From Myxococcota bacterium (GTDB lineage: Bacteria > Myxococcota_A > UBA796 > CAJQPC01): 34,550 nucleotides of DNA. Under the pieces are notes generated by a model. The model made no database searches and was not told the origin of the DNA. It saw only the letters and a program-made list of their open reading frames with translations. The position numbers and the translations under genes were made by a program. Shown in pieces: positions 1 to 9,175 of this stretch; the first letter of the stretch is position 1; every line of letters begins with the position of its first letter. The stretch covers positions 1 through 34,550 of the forward strand of contig JAKLKD010000040.1 of NCBI GenBank assembly GCA_023150845.1, given 5' to 3'.

Positions 1-1
1 C

Positions 2-1165
2 GAGCTCGCCATCGAGGGCGACTTCGTGGCCCAAGGCGGCGCGGTCACCGCGAGCCGGGCGCGCTGCGAGGCCGCGCTCCACGCGACGGCCGGCGCCGCC
101 ACGTCCACCCTCACGGTCACCTTGGACGCCTGGGACGGTGAAGGCGCCGCGTTGGTCACGGTGCAGGACCTCCTCGGCGTCCCGCTGGCGGGCCCCGTGG
201 CGCTTGGCGCCGGGGGCTCGTTCAACGTCGGGCTCCTGCGCTCGGGGGAGGTGCTCCTGCGCGTCGAGCCCGAGGACCCCGACGCGGGCCCCACCACCCA
301 CACGCTCTCCGTGGCCTGCGCCGAGGGCTGTGAGCTCAGCTACACCCGGCACCCCCTCGTGCTGATGCACGGCATGGGCGGCACCGACAGCTTCTTGGGC
401 CTCTTCGACTACTTCATCGACGTGAAGGAGGCCCTGGAGGCCGAGGGGTATGAGGTGCACACCCCCGCCGTAGACGCCTTCATGCCCCCGGAGACCCGCG
501 CGGCGCAGTGGGCCGCCGCCATCGATCAGCTCATGGTGGAGGGCAAGGGGCGGCGCTTCAACCTCATCGCCCACAGCCAAGGCGGCATCGACGCCCGGTA
601 CATGATCAGCGCGCTCGGCTACTCCGACCGTGTGGTGAGCCTCACCACCCTGGCGACGCCCCACCACGGCACCTCGGTCGCCGACGCCGCCGCGGGGGTG
701 CTCGATGTGAGCGCCGTCGCGTCTTGGATCGTCGACGCGGCGATGGCCGGCCTCGCCGCGCTCATCGGCCTGGGGGAGAGCGCCGACTTCTCCGCCCAGC
801 TCGCCGGGCTCACCCACGACGAGATGGCGGCGTTTAACGCCGAGATCCTCGATGTGGAGGGCGTCTGGTATCGCTCCTGGTCGGGGCGCACCTGCGGGGC
901 GCTCGACTTCACCTGCCAAGGCGAGACCGACGGCGAGATCGTCGACGCCCACTTCGCCGCCACCTACACCCTCGTGCAGCTCCTCGACGGCGACAACGAC
1001 GGCCTCGTCCCCGTGGACTCGGCGATCTGGGGCGAGCACCAGGGCACCATGCCCGCCGACCACCTCAACCAGCTCGGCTTCTTCAACAACGCCTTCACGA
1101 GCCCCTTCGACCACCTCAGCTTCTTCTCCGCCGAGGTCGCCACGCTGCGCGACGCGGGGCTCTGA
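2..1165 (+). CDS. Secreted triacylglycerol lipase-like alpha/beta hydrolase (5' end outside window)
   Basis: Probably hydrolyses ester bonds of lipids outside the cytoplasm. The frame is open from base 2, so the true start and any signal peptide lie upstream; the first possible internal start is the GTG at 26, and numbering here is from it. Residues 1-105 look like a beta-rich accessory region. The hydrolase fold begins with the oxyanion-loop motif LVLMHGMGG (111-119), followed by the nucleophile elbow AHSQGG with Ser184. A later DNDGLVP segment supplies the likely catalytic Asp, and ADHLNQLG resembles the His-containing block of Pseudomonas/Burkholderia family I lipases (NDGLV, HLDEVNQ). A Cys pair (CGALDFTC) could form a disulfide. 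Family assignment is by motif and is fairly firm; the natural substrate is unknown. The downstream gene is unrelated and separated by about 95 bases. Confidence 0.82.
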   Translation, partial: ELAIEGDFVAQGGAVTASRARCEAALHATAGAATSTLTVTLDAWDGEGAALVTVQDLLGVPLAGPVALGAGGSFNVGLLRSGEVLLRVEPEDPDAGPTTHTLSVACAEGCELSYTRHPLVLMHGMGGTDSFLGLFDYFIDVKEALEAEGYEVHTPAVDAFMPPETRAAQWAAAIDQLMVEGKGRRFNLIAHSQGGIDARYMISALGYSDRVVSLTTLATPHHGTSVADAAAGVLDVSAVASWIVDAAMAGLAALIGLGESADFSAQLAGLTHDEMAAFNAEILDVEGVWYRSWSGRTCGALDFTCQGETDGEIVDAHFAATYTLVQLLDGDNDGLVPVDSAIWGEHQGTMPADHLNQLGFFNNAFTSPFDHLSFFSAEVATLRDAGL

Positions 1166-1261
1166 GCCAGGAATCCGTCAAGGCCTCGTCAGGCGGAGAA
1201 CCGGCGCGCGTCGCCGTGGTCCTCGGCGTATGCTGGGCGCAGCGCGCCTGAGGAGGCCCCG

Positions 1262-1954
1262 ATGAGGCTCGACCGGATCCGCAAGCTGTTCAACCTCGCC
1301 GCCGACCAGGCCGGCACCCCCGAAGGGGAGGCCGCGGCGCGGATCGCCCGGCGCCTGCTCGTCGAGCGCAGCGTCGGCCTCGCCGAGCTCAGCGAGGAGG
1401 AGCGCGCGGCCAAGGATCCTTTTGAGCGGCGAGAGATCCTGCTCGGCGGCCCCGCGCACTGGCGCTGCGTACTCGTCTGCGCGGTCGCGGCCCACTGCGA
1501 CTGCGCCGCGGGGTACCTGCCCGGTCGTGGCAAGGCCCGGCTCTATGGCCGCCGCGGCGCCGTTGACGTCGCGGAGTACCTCTACGTCGTGCTCAGCCGC
1601 GCGCTCACCCGGGAGCGGGCCTACCACCTCGTCACCGAGGCCCGGGAGCTCGACCCTGCGGCGCAGGAGCGCAGCGCCAACGACTTCTGCCGCTCGGCCA
1701 TCTTCGCCCTTCAGCTCCGTATGCAGGAGATTCGGGAGCAGGAGCGGGGGGAGCGCCCGGAGGTGACCGCCTTGGTGTCCGCGCAGAGCGCCGGGCTCTG
1801 GCGCTGGATGCGGGACCAAGGGGTCAACCAACGAATCGACGCGCCCTTCCCTTGGGCGATGTCCGAGGCGGGCGTACAAGCCGGGTATCGGCTGCCGCTG
1901 GTGCCGTCGGTGGAGGACTCCCTGGAGCGGCCGGGGCGCGGCGCCGGGGGCTGA
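1262..1954 (+). CDS. DUF2786 domain-containing protein
   Basis: A 230-residue protein of unknown function. The N-terminal part, roughly residues 1-45 (RIRKLFNLA then an Ala/Glu-rich helix and ARRLL), matches the DUF2786 pattern, a short helical domain found in many bacterial and phage proteins. The remaining 180 residues resemble the mixed alpha/beta region that often follows DUF2786: two Cys around residues 77-82, then a helical stretch, then a Pro/Gly-rich tail. No signal peptide or membrane segment is visible, so it is probably cytoplasmic. The ATG at 1262 is preceded by an AGGAGG-type ribosome site at about 1250-1255, which supports this start. It stands alone: the upstream lipase ends 96 bases before it and a 184-base gap follows. 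No catalytic role can be assigned. Confidence 0.7.
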   Translation: MRLDRIRKLFNLAADQAGTPEGEAAARIARRLLVERSVGLAELSEEERAAKDPFERREILLGGPAHWRCVLVCAVAAHCDCAAGYLPGRGKARLYGRRGAVDVAEYLYVVLSRALTRERAYHLVTEARELDPAAQERSANDFCRSAIFALQLRMQEIREQERGERPEVTALVSAQSAGLWRWMRDQGVNQRIDAPFPWAMSEAGVQAGYRLPLVPSVEDSLERPGRGAGG

Positions 1955-2023
1955 GGGCTCCACGCGTAGCGCGCTTCGCGTTCGGACCAGGGCGCTGCGT
2001 AAGCCTCTTCGCGGCGTCGGCGG

Positions 2024-2056
2024 GGTTGGTGAGATTGCCGTCATCCCTCGCCAACC
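2024..2056. repeat. Imperfect 10-bp inverted repeat upstream of the lipid operon
   Basis: GGTTGGTGAG (2024-2033) faces CTCGCCAACC (2047-2056) with a single mismatch (a G-U wobble in RNA) and a 13-base loop. It lies in the 184-base gap (1955-2138) between the DUF2786 gene and the first gene of the lipid operon. It may be an operator for the operon or a terminator of the upstream gene; no T-run follows. I could not identify a convincing sigma-70 or sigma-54 promoter in the gap. Confidence 0.4.
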
Positions 2057-2138
2057 GGGCGAAAAGCTGGCCGGGGCAGGGTGGCGGCGGCTGGTCGGGT
2101 CGGGTTAAGTGCCCGCCCCTGTAACCAGGAGCACCCCG

Positions 2139-2834
2139 GTGCGCGCGGCCTACTTCGACGTGGACGGCACCCTCGTCCGGACCAACCTCATCCAGCCGAC
2201 GGTGATGTACTTCGCCAACTCCCAGACCCCCTGGGAGACGTTTAAGCGTGTCGGCGGCGCCTTGCTCGATGGCCCTCGGATGGCTCTGGCGGAGCTACAG
2301 GACCGCCGACTGTTCAACGAGGCGCTGTTCTCCCACTTCAAGGGCATGTCTGAAGACCGCCTCGTCGAGCTGAGCCGTGAGGTCTTCCAGTCCGTCGTGA
2401 AGCCCAACCTGTTCCGGGGCGCGACGGACCTCATCCTCAAGACCCAAGACGCCGGCATGCGGGTGGTGCTCATCACGGGCTCCCTCGACGTGACGATGTT
2501 CCACCTCGCCGACCACCTCAACGTCCCGCGGAAGGACGTCATCGCGAACCGGCTGGAGATGAAGGACGGCTACGCCACGGGCAAGCTCATGCGCCCGGTC
2601 GTCGCCGGGCCCGGCAAGGCCCAGCTCATCGTCGATGACGCCCGCGGTCATGGACATGACCTGGCCTTGTGCCAAGGCTACAGCGACTCCTACTCCGACG
2701 TGCCGATGCTCTCGGTGGTGGGGCACCCCTACTGCGTCCACCCCGACTCCAAGCTGCGCCAGCTCGCCCAAGCCTACAACTGGCCCATCCTCGACATCGA
2801 CACCCCCGCCCGCGGGATGCTCGGTCGTCCCTGA
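2139..2834 (+). CDS. HAD-IB family phosphatase, ElbB-like
   Basis: A 231-residue haloacid dehalogenase hydrolase, subfamily IB (phosphoserine-phosphatase-like), probably removing phosphate from a lipid or glycerol phosphate intermediate. Motif I is FDVDGT with nucleophile Asp7 and Asp9. Motif II is LITGS. Motif III/IV is the acidic YSDSYSDVPML block with Asp183 and Asp187. I start it at GTG 2139 because CAGGAG sits at 2126-2131 with 7-base spacing; a GTG at 2109 in the same frame would add ten residues but has no ribosome site. It is the first gene of a + strand operon with the LarA-like gene (30-base gap) and the megaenzyme. An HAD gene in this position matches the myxobacterial elb ether-lipid cluster as I recall it. 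The phosphatase role is firm by motif; the substrate is inferred. Confidence 0.85.
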   Translation: MRAAYFDVDGTLVRTNLIQPTVMYFANSQTPWETFKRVGGALLDGPRMALAELQDRRLFNEALFSHFKGMSEDRLVELSREVFQSVVKPNLFRGATDLILKTQDAGMRVVLITGSLDVTMFHLADHLNVPRKDVIANRLEMKDGYATGKLMRPVVAGPGKAQLIVDDARGHGHDLALCQGYSDSYSDVPMLSVVGHPYCVHPDSKLRQLAQAYNWPILDIDTPARGMLGRP

Positions 2835-2864
2835 ACCCTGCGGATTCTCGCCCAGAGGCCCTCG

Positions 2865-4502
2865 ATGAGCAGCCACCCCTCCGTCGTCACCATCAGCCAC
2901 CGCTCGAAGCCGCGGGTCATCTTCTCCGGCGACCAGCTCGTCGAGGTTGATCTCCCCATCGGCACCCGGGTCATCTACCCCAAGCCGCCGCTCAAGCCCC
3001 TGAACGACGTCGACGCCGCGATCCGCTACGCGCTCAGCCACCCGCTGAACAGCGAGCCGCTCTACGCGCTCCTGCGCCCGGGTATGAAGGTCACCATCGC
3101 CATCGATGACCTCTCGATGCCCCTGCCGCCGATGAAGTCCCCGGACATCCGCGGGCGCGTCGTCGAGGCCGTGTTGGAGCTCCTCGACCAGTACGCCGTC
3201 ACCGACATCGAGCTCATCATCGCCACGGCGTTCCACCGCCCGATGACGAAGGACGAGATCAAACACGTCGTCGGCCCCAAGACCTTCAAGCGCTTCTGGC
3301 CCAACCGTCTGTACAACCACGACGCTGAGCGCCCCGGCGGCATGACCTACCTCGGCAAGACTGAGGACGGCATCGACGTCGAGATCAACGCCCGGGCCGC
3401 CGAGAGCGACCTCATCATCTACTCGAACCTCACCTTCGTGCCGATGAACGGCGGGCACAAGTCCCTCGGCACGGGGCTCGTGGGCTACAAGACCCTGCGG
3501 CACCACCACAACCCGGCGACGATCCGCGCGTCGGAGACCTACATGGATCCCAAGGTCTCCAACCTCAGCGCGAAGCTGGAGCGGGTGGGCAAGCTCATCA
3601 ACTCCAAGGTCAAGGTGTTCACCATCGAGACGACGGTGAACAACCGGATGTTTGACACGCCGCTCGAGTTCTTGTCCAAGAACGAGGACGAGCTCACGCC
3701 CACCGAGGAGCGCGGCCTCAAGGCCCTGGTGAAGGCCCTGCAGATCCTCCCGCAGCCCGCCCGCCAGGCCATCTTCGAGAAGGTGCCCGCGCCGTATGGT
3801 GTCATCGGCGTGTGGGCCGGTGAGACCGAGGCCGTGCACAAAGAGACGCTCAAGAAGTGCTACGAGCAGCTCCTCGTGCCCGTCGAGGGCCAGTCCGACA
3901 TCGTCATCTTCCCGATCCCCTACATCAGCCCCTACAACGTCGGCGCGTTCTTGAACCCGCTGCTCGTCTCGGTGATGGCCCAGGGCTACCTCTTCAACCT
4001 CTCCAAGGGCGCGCCCCTGGTGAAGAAGGGCGGCACGGTCATCATCACCCATCCCTGCTCCGACAAGTTTGATCGGGAGCAGCACGCGCCCTACGTCGAG
4101 TTCTTCCACAAGATCCTGACACAGACGAAAGACGCGATGGAGCTGCACAAACGCTTCGAGCGCGACTTCGCCCGCAACCCCGGCTACATCCAGATGTACC
4201 GCACGGGCAAGGGCTACCACCCCGCGCACCCGTTCTACATGTGGTACTGGGGCGAGAACGGTCGGCAGCACATCGGCCGGGTGATCGTCGTCGGCGCGGA
4301 CAACGAGTATGTGCCGAAGATCCTCGGCTATGAGACGGCCCCGACGATGAACGAGGCCCTGCGTATGGCGCGTGAGACGGCGCCGCCGAGCCCGTCCATC
4401 ACGCTCTTCCGCATCGCGCCGATGGTCATGACTGAGGTCACGCCGGGCAAGGCCGCCGGGGCCCTGACCGAGACGAGCGGCGAGGAGGATGAGGCTCTAT
4501 GA
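2865..4502 (+). CDS. LarA-like DUF2088 (lactate racemase domain) protein, ElbC-like
   Basis: A 545-residue cytoplasmic protein with the DUF2088/LarA fold signature. Visible motifs are IAIDD (78-82), ATAFHRPMTKDE (120-131, with His124), NHDAE (His152) and GGHKS (196-200, His198/Lys199). These occupy the places where LarA keeps residues that hold its nickel-pincer cofactor, so a hydride-transfer racemase or epimerase chemistry on a 2-hydroxy acid or alcohol is possible. The substrate is unknown. It is longer than LarA (about 425 residues) and has a Tyr/His-rich region around 440-470. It follows the HAD gene closely and its stop overlaps the megaenzyme start (ATGA, 4499-4502), implying translational coupling and a shared pathway. 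No lar maturation genes (larB, larC, larE) are in the window, so cofactor supply would have to come from elsewhere if it is nickel-dependent. Confidence 0.78.
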   Translation: MSSHPSVVTISHRSKPRVIFSGDQLVEVDLPIGTRVIYPKPPLKPLNDVDAAIRYALSHPLNSEPLYALLRPGMKVTIAIDDLSMPLPPMKSPDIRGRVVEAVLELLDQYAVTDIELIIATAFHRPMTKDEIKHVVGPKTFKRFWPNRLYNHDAERPGGMTYLGKTEDGIDVEINARAAESDLIIYSNLTFVPMNGGHKSLGTGLVGYKTLRHHHNPATIRASETYMDPKVSNLSAKLERVGKLINSKVKVFTIETTVNNRMFDTPLEFLSKNEDELTPTEERGLKALVKALQILPQPARQAIFEKVPAPYGVIGVWAGETEAVHKETLKKCYEQLLVPVEGQSDIVIFPIPYISPYNVGAFLNPLLVSVMAQGYLFNLSKGAPLVKKGGTVIITHPCSDKFDREQHAPYVEFFHKILTQTKDAMELHKRFERDFARNPGYIQMYRTGKGYHPAHPFYMWYWGENGRQHIGRVIVVGADNEYVPKILGYETAPTMNEALRMARETAPPSPSITLFRIAPMVMTEVTPGKAAGALTETSGEEDEAL

Positions 4503-7500
4503 GCGAGCTCACCACCACCACCAGCGGGGCCCCGAGCACCCGCCCGCTGATGCTGCGGCAGATCCTCACCGGCCGCCGCCTGCTCGCCGTGGGCGGGACG
4601 GGGTTCTTGGGCAAGGTGTGGCTGTCGCTCTTGCTCCACCGTTACCCTGAGCTCGGCCACGTCTACCTCGTGGTGCGCCCGCGTAAGGGCCAAGACACCC
4701 AGGCGCGCTTCTGGGCCGAGGTCGTCACCTCGCCCACCTTCGACCCCCTGCGCGAGAAGTACGGCCGCACGGGCTTCGAGGAGTTCATCAAGGAGAAGAT
4801 CACGCCGATCCCCGGCGACGTGTCCGACCCCTACGCCGGTGTGCCGGAGTCTGTGCGGGATCAGCTCCGCGGGCGCATCGACGCGATGGTGAACATCGCC
4901 GGTGTGGTCGACTTCAACCCGCCGCTGGACTACGCGCTCAAGTCAAACGCCTTCGGCATGCAGAACCTCGTCGCCTTGGCCAAAGACCTCGGCGGCGTGC
5001 CGTTCATGCACACCTCGACCTGCTATGTCGCTGGGGATCGCACCGGGGAGGTCCACGAGATCGACCCCTTGTCGTACCCCTTCCCCAAGGCCGACAAGCT
5101 AGAGAAGCAGCACTGGGACCCCGCCCGGGAGATCGCCGAGTGTGTGGACCTCGTCGAGAACGTGCGCCATCGCGCCAACGACGCCTTCCGGCAGTCGGCG
5201 TTCTTGGACCAGGCCAAGAAGAACCTCATCGAGCGTGGTGAGCCCGCCCGCGGCAGCGCGCTGGCCGATGAGCTAGAGAAGGTGCGCCGCAAGTTCATCG
5301 AGGACCGGCTCATCAAGGACGGCACCGAGCGCGCGAAGTTCTGGGGCTGGCACAACATCTACACCTACACCAAGAGCATCGGCGAGCAGATCCTCTGCCT
5401 CTCGGGCCTGCCGTTCACCATCGTTCGCCCGGCGGTGATCGAGTCCGCGATCGAGTACCCCGAGGTGGGCTGGTGTGAGGGCGTGAACACCTCGGCGCCG
5501 CTCATCTACCTCTCGATGAAGGGCCCCGGCGGCTTCCCCGCTGAGAAGGAGTCTGTGCTGGATGTTATCCCCGTGGACATGGTCTCCGCGGGCATGATCT
5601 GCTCCTTGGGTGAGCTTCTGGAGGGCAGCCAGCGCGTCGTCTACCAGTACGGCAGCTCCGACAGCGCGCCTTTGCCGATGTACCGGCTCATCGAGCTCGT
5701 GGGCTTGGGCAAACGCCGCCATTACAACGAGAAGGCGGGCGGGAACCCGATCTTCAACTGGATCATGGCCCACAATGAGCCGGGCCACATGACGGCGGAC
5801 GAGTACTACGCCACGGGCCCCACCGCCCAGTCCAACTGGGTCAAGAGCCTCGCCGGGGCCGTTCGGTCCCTCGGCGGGCCCCTCAAGCCGCTCACGGGAC
5901 CCGCCGCCAAGCAGCTAGAGGGCGTCTCGAAGCAGCTCGGCATCCGGGCGCGTATCCTCGATCAGTTCGTGCCGTTCACCGCGACGCACAACTACCGCTT
6001 CTCCTGCGCGAACACCCGCGCGGCCTACGCGCGGCTGCCCGACGGCGAGCGCGCGCTCTTGCCTTGGTGGCCCGAGCGTATCGACTGGCGGTATTACATC
6101 CTCGACGTGCACATCCCGGGCCTTGAGCGCCACGTCATGCCCGAGATCGACGAGCGCATCGCCAAGCCGGCCCAGGCGCTCCGGCGGCATGACACGCTCA
6201 CGGAGCTCATCGACGAGGTGGCCGAGCGGCACCGTCACGCCGCGGCGCTGGCGCAAACCCACACAGACGGCTTCGCGGTCGTCACCTACCAGGGCCTCCG
6301 GGAGCACGCCCTCACCGTCGCCGCGCGCCTGCGCAGCCTCGGGCTCAACCCCGGCGACCGTGTGCTCATCTCCGGCCAGAACCACCCCGACTGGCCCATC
6401 GTCTACTTCGGCGCGCTCTACGCGGGCGGCGTCGTGGTGCCGGTAGACCCCGCGCTCAAGCCGGAGCAGATCACGAACATCGAGTCCGTGGCGCAGCTCC
6501 GCTTCGCGGTGATGGACCAGAAGGCCCGGGACGCCTTCGGCGCCGCGATCCTCTGCCAGCGCCTCGATCTGCATGAGCTCGCCGACTCGGGTGACGCCGC
6601 GGAGCTTGAGGCCGCCCTGGCCGCCGAGCCCCACCGCTGCAAGCCCAACGACGTGGCGAGCATCCTGTTCACCTCGGGCACGACGGGCACGCCGAAGGGC
6701 GTGATGCTCACGCACACGAACTTCTGCTCGCTCTTGGGCAGCCTCGGGAAGATCTTCCCCTTGCGTGAGACGGATCGAATCCTCTCCGTGCTGCCGCTCC
6801 ACCACACCTTCGAGTTCTCCTGCGGCCTGCTCCTGCCGCTGTCTCGTGGCGCGCGCATCATCTACCTCGACGAGATCAACGGGGAGCGCCTCACCTACGG
6901 CCTCCGTGAGGGTCGCGTCACAGGCATGGTCGGCGTGCCCGCGCTCTGGCAGCTCTTGGAGCGCCGGATCCGCGGCCAGGTCAAGGAGAAGGGCGCCTTC
7001 TTTGAGGTGGCCGTCGATCTCGGCCTCGACCTCAACCGTTGGCTCGGCAAGACCGCCGGGCTCGACGTGGGGCGACTGTTCTTCGGGTCTGTGCATGATC
7101 GCCTCGGCGGCAACATCCGCTTCTTGATCAGCGGCGGCGCGGCCTTGCCCCGGGAGACGCACCAGCTCTTCCAGGGCCTCGGCCTGCACCTCGCTGAAGG
7201 CTACGGGCTCACCGAGGCCGCGCCGGTGCTCGCCGTGGCCGAGGGCGGTCCGGGCACCAAGGCGGGCAGCGTCGGGAAGGCCATCCCCGGCGTGACGCTC
7301 AAGATCCTCAACCCCGACAAGGACGGCGTCGGAGAGGTGCTCGCCAAGGGCCCGAACGTCATGGTGGGCTACTTCGGCAACGCCGAGGCCACGGCCCAGG
7401 TGCTCGACAGCGACGGCTGGTTACACACCGGCGACATCGGGCGCATCGACCACAAAGGGCGGCTGTCCCTGCTCGGTCGCTCCAAAGAGGTCGTGGTCAG

Positions 7501-9175
7501 CGCGTCCGGGGAGAACATCTACCTCGACGACGTCGAGTCTACCCTCGGGTCTGTGTCGGGTGTGAAGGAGTACTCCTTGGTGGGGCTCCCGGATCCCCGC
7601 GGCGGGGAGCGCCTCGGGATGCTCGCCGTGCCCGAGGAGGTCGAGGGCCTCGACCGCAGCTCGGCCCACGCCCGGGTGAAAGAGGCGCTTCGTGACGCCA
7701 TCGCCAAGCTGCCCGCCTCCCAGCGGCCCTCTGTGATTCATCTCGTGGACGCGGACCTCCCCCGCACCGGCACCCGAAAGGTGTCCCGCAAAGAGGTCAA
7801 GAAGGTCCTGGAGAAGATCGTCGCGGCCTCCTCGACAAAGCCCAAGCGTGGGGAAGGGGTCGCCGAGCCCGTGGCCCAGGCCATCGCCCAGGTCGCTGGG
7901 GTGGATCCGAGCACGGTCAGCGCCGACACCCGCATGGCGGACGAGCTGCACTTCGACTCCTTGATGTGGGTCGAGCTCGCCAGCGCCTTGGAGAGCCTGG
8001 ATGGCGGCCAGCCCGACGCCGAGGCCTTGGCGCGCTGCGAGACCGTCGCCGACGTCGTGCGCCTCGTGAACGTGCCCAAGCCGACCATCGTGCGTGAAGA
8101 GGACGTGCGTGACCGTGTGCAGATCCCCGGCGTCATCGCCCAGCCGCTCAAGTCGGCCTTGGGCTGGGCGCAGCGGGAGCTGTACGGCACCGGGCTTCGC
8201 ACCGAGGTCATCGGCCAGGGCAACATCCCGCAGAACCGCCCGGTGATCGTGGTGAGTAACCACTGCTCCCACCTCGACATGGGCCTCGTGAAGTACGCGC
8301 TCGGGCCGTATGGCCAGAAGCTCGTCGCTCTGGCGGCGAAGGACTACTTCTTCGAGGGCAACAAGTGGGTGGTGGCGTACTTTGAGCAGCTCACCAACCT
8401 CGAGCCCATCGACCGAAAGCGCGGCTTCCGGGCGAGCTTGGAGCAGGCGAAGTCCGTGATTCAGCGCGGTAACGTCGTGCTCCTGTTCCCCGAGGGCACC
8501 CGGCGCACAGACGGCGTGGTCGGCGAGTTTAAGCCCCTCGTGGGCTGGCTCGCGCTGGACACCGGCTTCGACATCCTGCCGATGCACCTTGAGGGCACCT
8601 TTGACGCCTTGCCCAAGGGCGCCATCGTGCCCCGCAAGCGGGACGTGAAGGTGCGCATCGGCCCGGCGATCACCATCGAGGAGCAGCGTCGGCTCACCGA
8701 GGGCCTCAAGCACGGCGACGCCGCCCGGCGTGTGGCGCGGATGGCCCAGGCCGCCGTGGAGGCGCTGCGAGACGGCGACGTGCTCGACCTCAGCCGCTGT
8801 GTCCCCGACGACTTCGCCGAGGTGGAGGCGCCCAAGGAGCCCGCCGTGGTGACGGCGCTCAAGGGCCTGCCCGCGCGTTTCGCCAAGGATCGCCTGGAGC
8901 GCCCGATCTCCTGGTACTTCTCCTTGGGTGAGAAGGACGGCCCGAAGTGGACGGTGATCTTGAACGAGGAGGGCTGCACGGTCACCGAGGGTCGCCCGCC
9001 TGGCGGCTCCGCGGACTGTGTCGTGAAGACCTCGCCGGAGATCCTCACCCGCATCATCCGTGATGGGTACGTCCCCGATCCCGGCGAGTTCTTCTCCGGG
9101 GCGATCAAGACCAACGACATCCCGCTGCTCATCGAGTTCTCGCGGGTGTTCCAGCTCTCGGAGGTGTCGCTGTGA
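4499..9175 (+). CDS. elbD: ElbD-like megaenzyme: reductase, AMP-ligase, carrier protein, PlsC acyltransferase, SCP2
   Basis: A 1558-residue multidomain lipid enzyme. An N-terminal thioester/fatty-acyl reductase has its NAD(P) loop GGTGFLG at about residues 35-41 and YTYTK with Tyr288 and Lys292. An adenylation domain (about 560-1090) carries FTSGTTGTPKG (724-734), EGYGLTE (near 900), HTGDIG (near 977) and a closing RTGTRKVSRK lysine motif. A carrier protein follows with FDSL, Ser1154 being the phosphopantetheine site. A PlsC acyltransferase has NHCSHLD (His1255, Asp1260) and FPEGTR (1330-1335). The last 90 or so residues resemble an SCP2 lipid-binding domain. The set would activate a fatty acid, hold it as a thioester, reduce it to an alcohol and esterify a glycerol backbone. 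This agrees with ElbD, the multifunctional enzyme of myxobacterial alkyl ether lipid synthesis. All catalytic motifs look intact. It overlaps both neighbours by 4 bases. Confidence 0.88.
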   Translation: MSELTTTTSGAPSTRPLMLRQILTGRRLLAVGGTGFLGKVWLSLLLHRYPELGHVYLVVRPRKGQDTQARFWAEVVTSPTFDPLREKYGRTGFEEFIKEKITPIPGDVSDPYAGVPESVRDQLRGRIDAMVNIAGVVDFNPPLDYALKSNAFGMQNLVALAKDLGGVPFMHTSTCYVAGDRTGEVHEIDPLSYPFPKADKLEKQHWDPAREIAECVDLVENVRHRANDAFRQSAFLDQAKKNLIERGEPARGSALADELEKVRRKFIEDRLIKDGTERAKFWGWHNIYTYTKSIGEQILCLSGLPFTIVRPAVIESAIEYPEVGWCEGVNTSAPLIYLSMKGPGGFPAEKESVLDVIPVDMVSAGMICSLGELLEGSQRVVYQYGSSDSAPLPMYRLIELVGLGKRRHYNEKAGGNPIFNWIMAHNEPGHMTADEYYATGPTAQSNWVKSLAGAVRSLGGPLKPLTGPAAKQLEGVSKQLGIRARILDQFVPFTATHNYRFSCANTRAAYARLPDGERALLPWWPERIDWRYYILDVHIPGLERHVMPEIDERIAKPAQALRRHDTLTELIDEVAERHRHAAALAQTHTDGFAVVTYQGLREHALTVAARLRSLGLNPGDRVLISGQNHPDWPIVYFGALYAGGVVVPVDPALKPEQITNIESVAQLRFAVMDQKARDAFGAAILCQRLDLHELADSGDAAELEAALAAEPHRCKPNDVASILFTSGTTGTPKGVMLTHTNFCSLLGSLGKIFPLRETDRILSVLPLHHTFEFSCGLLLPLSRGARIIYLDEINGERLTYGLREGRVTGMVGVPALWQLLERRIRGQVKEKGAFFEVAVDLGLDLNRWLGKTAGLDVGRLFFGSVHDRLGGNIRFLISGGAALPRETHQLFQGLGLHLAEGYGLTEAAPVLAVAEGGPGTKAGSVGKAIPGVTLKILNPDKDGVGEVLAKGPNVMVGYFGNAEATAQVLDSDGWLHTGDIGRIDHKGRLSLLGRSKEVVVSASGENIYLDDVESTLGSVSGVKEYSLVGLPDPRGGERLGMLAVPEEVEGLDRSSAHARVKEALRDAIAKLPASQRPSVIHLVDADLPRTGTRKVSRKEVKKVLEKIVAASSTKPKRGEGVAEPVAQAIAQVAGVDPSTVSADTRMADELHFDSLMWVELASALESLDGGQPDAEALARCETVADVVRLVNVPKPTIVREEDVRDRVQIPGVIAQPLKSALGWAQRELYGTGLRTEVIGQGNIPQNRPVIVVSNHCSHLDMGLVKYALGPYGQKLVALAAKDYFFEGNKWVVAYFEQLTNLEPIDRKRGFRASLEQAKSVIQRGNVVLLFPEGTRRTDGVVGEFKPLVGWLALDTGFDILPMHLEGTFDALPKGAIVPRKRDVKVRIGPAITIEEQRRLTEGLKHGDAARRVARMAQAAVEALRDGDVLDLSRCVPDDFAEVEAPKEPAVVTALKGLPARFAKDRLERPISWYFSLGEKDGPKWTVILNEEGCTVTEGRPPGGSADCVVKTSPEILTRIIRDGYVPDPGEFFSGAIKTNDIPLLIEFSRVFQLSEVSL

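Noticed and set aside
2295-4271. A 658-codon open frame on the minus strand, opposite the HAD and LarA-like genes.
   Set aside because: No start context or recognisable domain; composition (Val/Asp/His/Leu repeats) is the antisense of well-formed genes.
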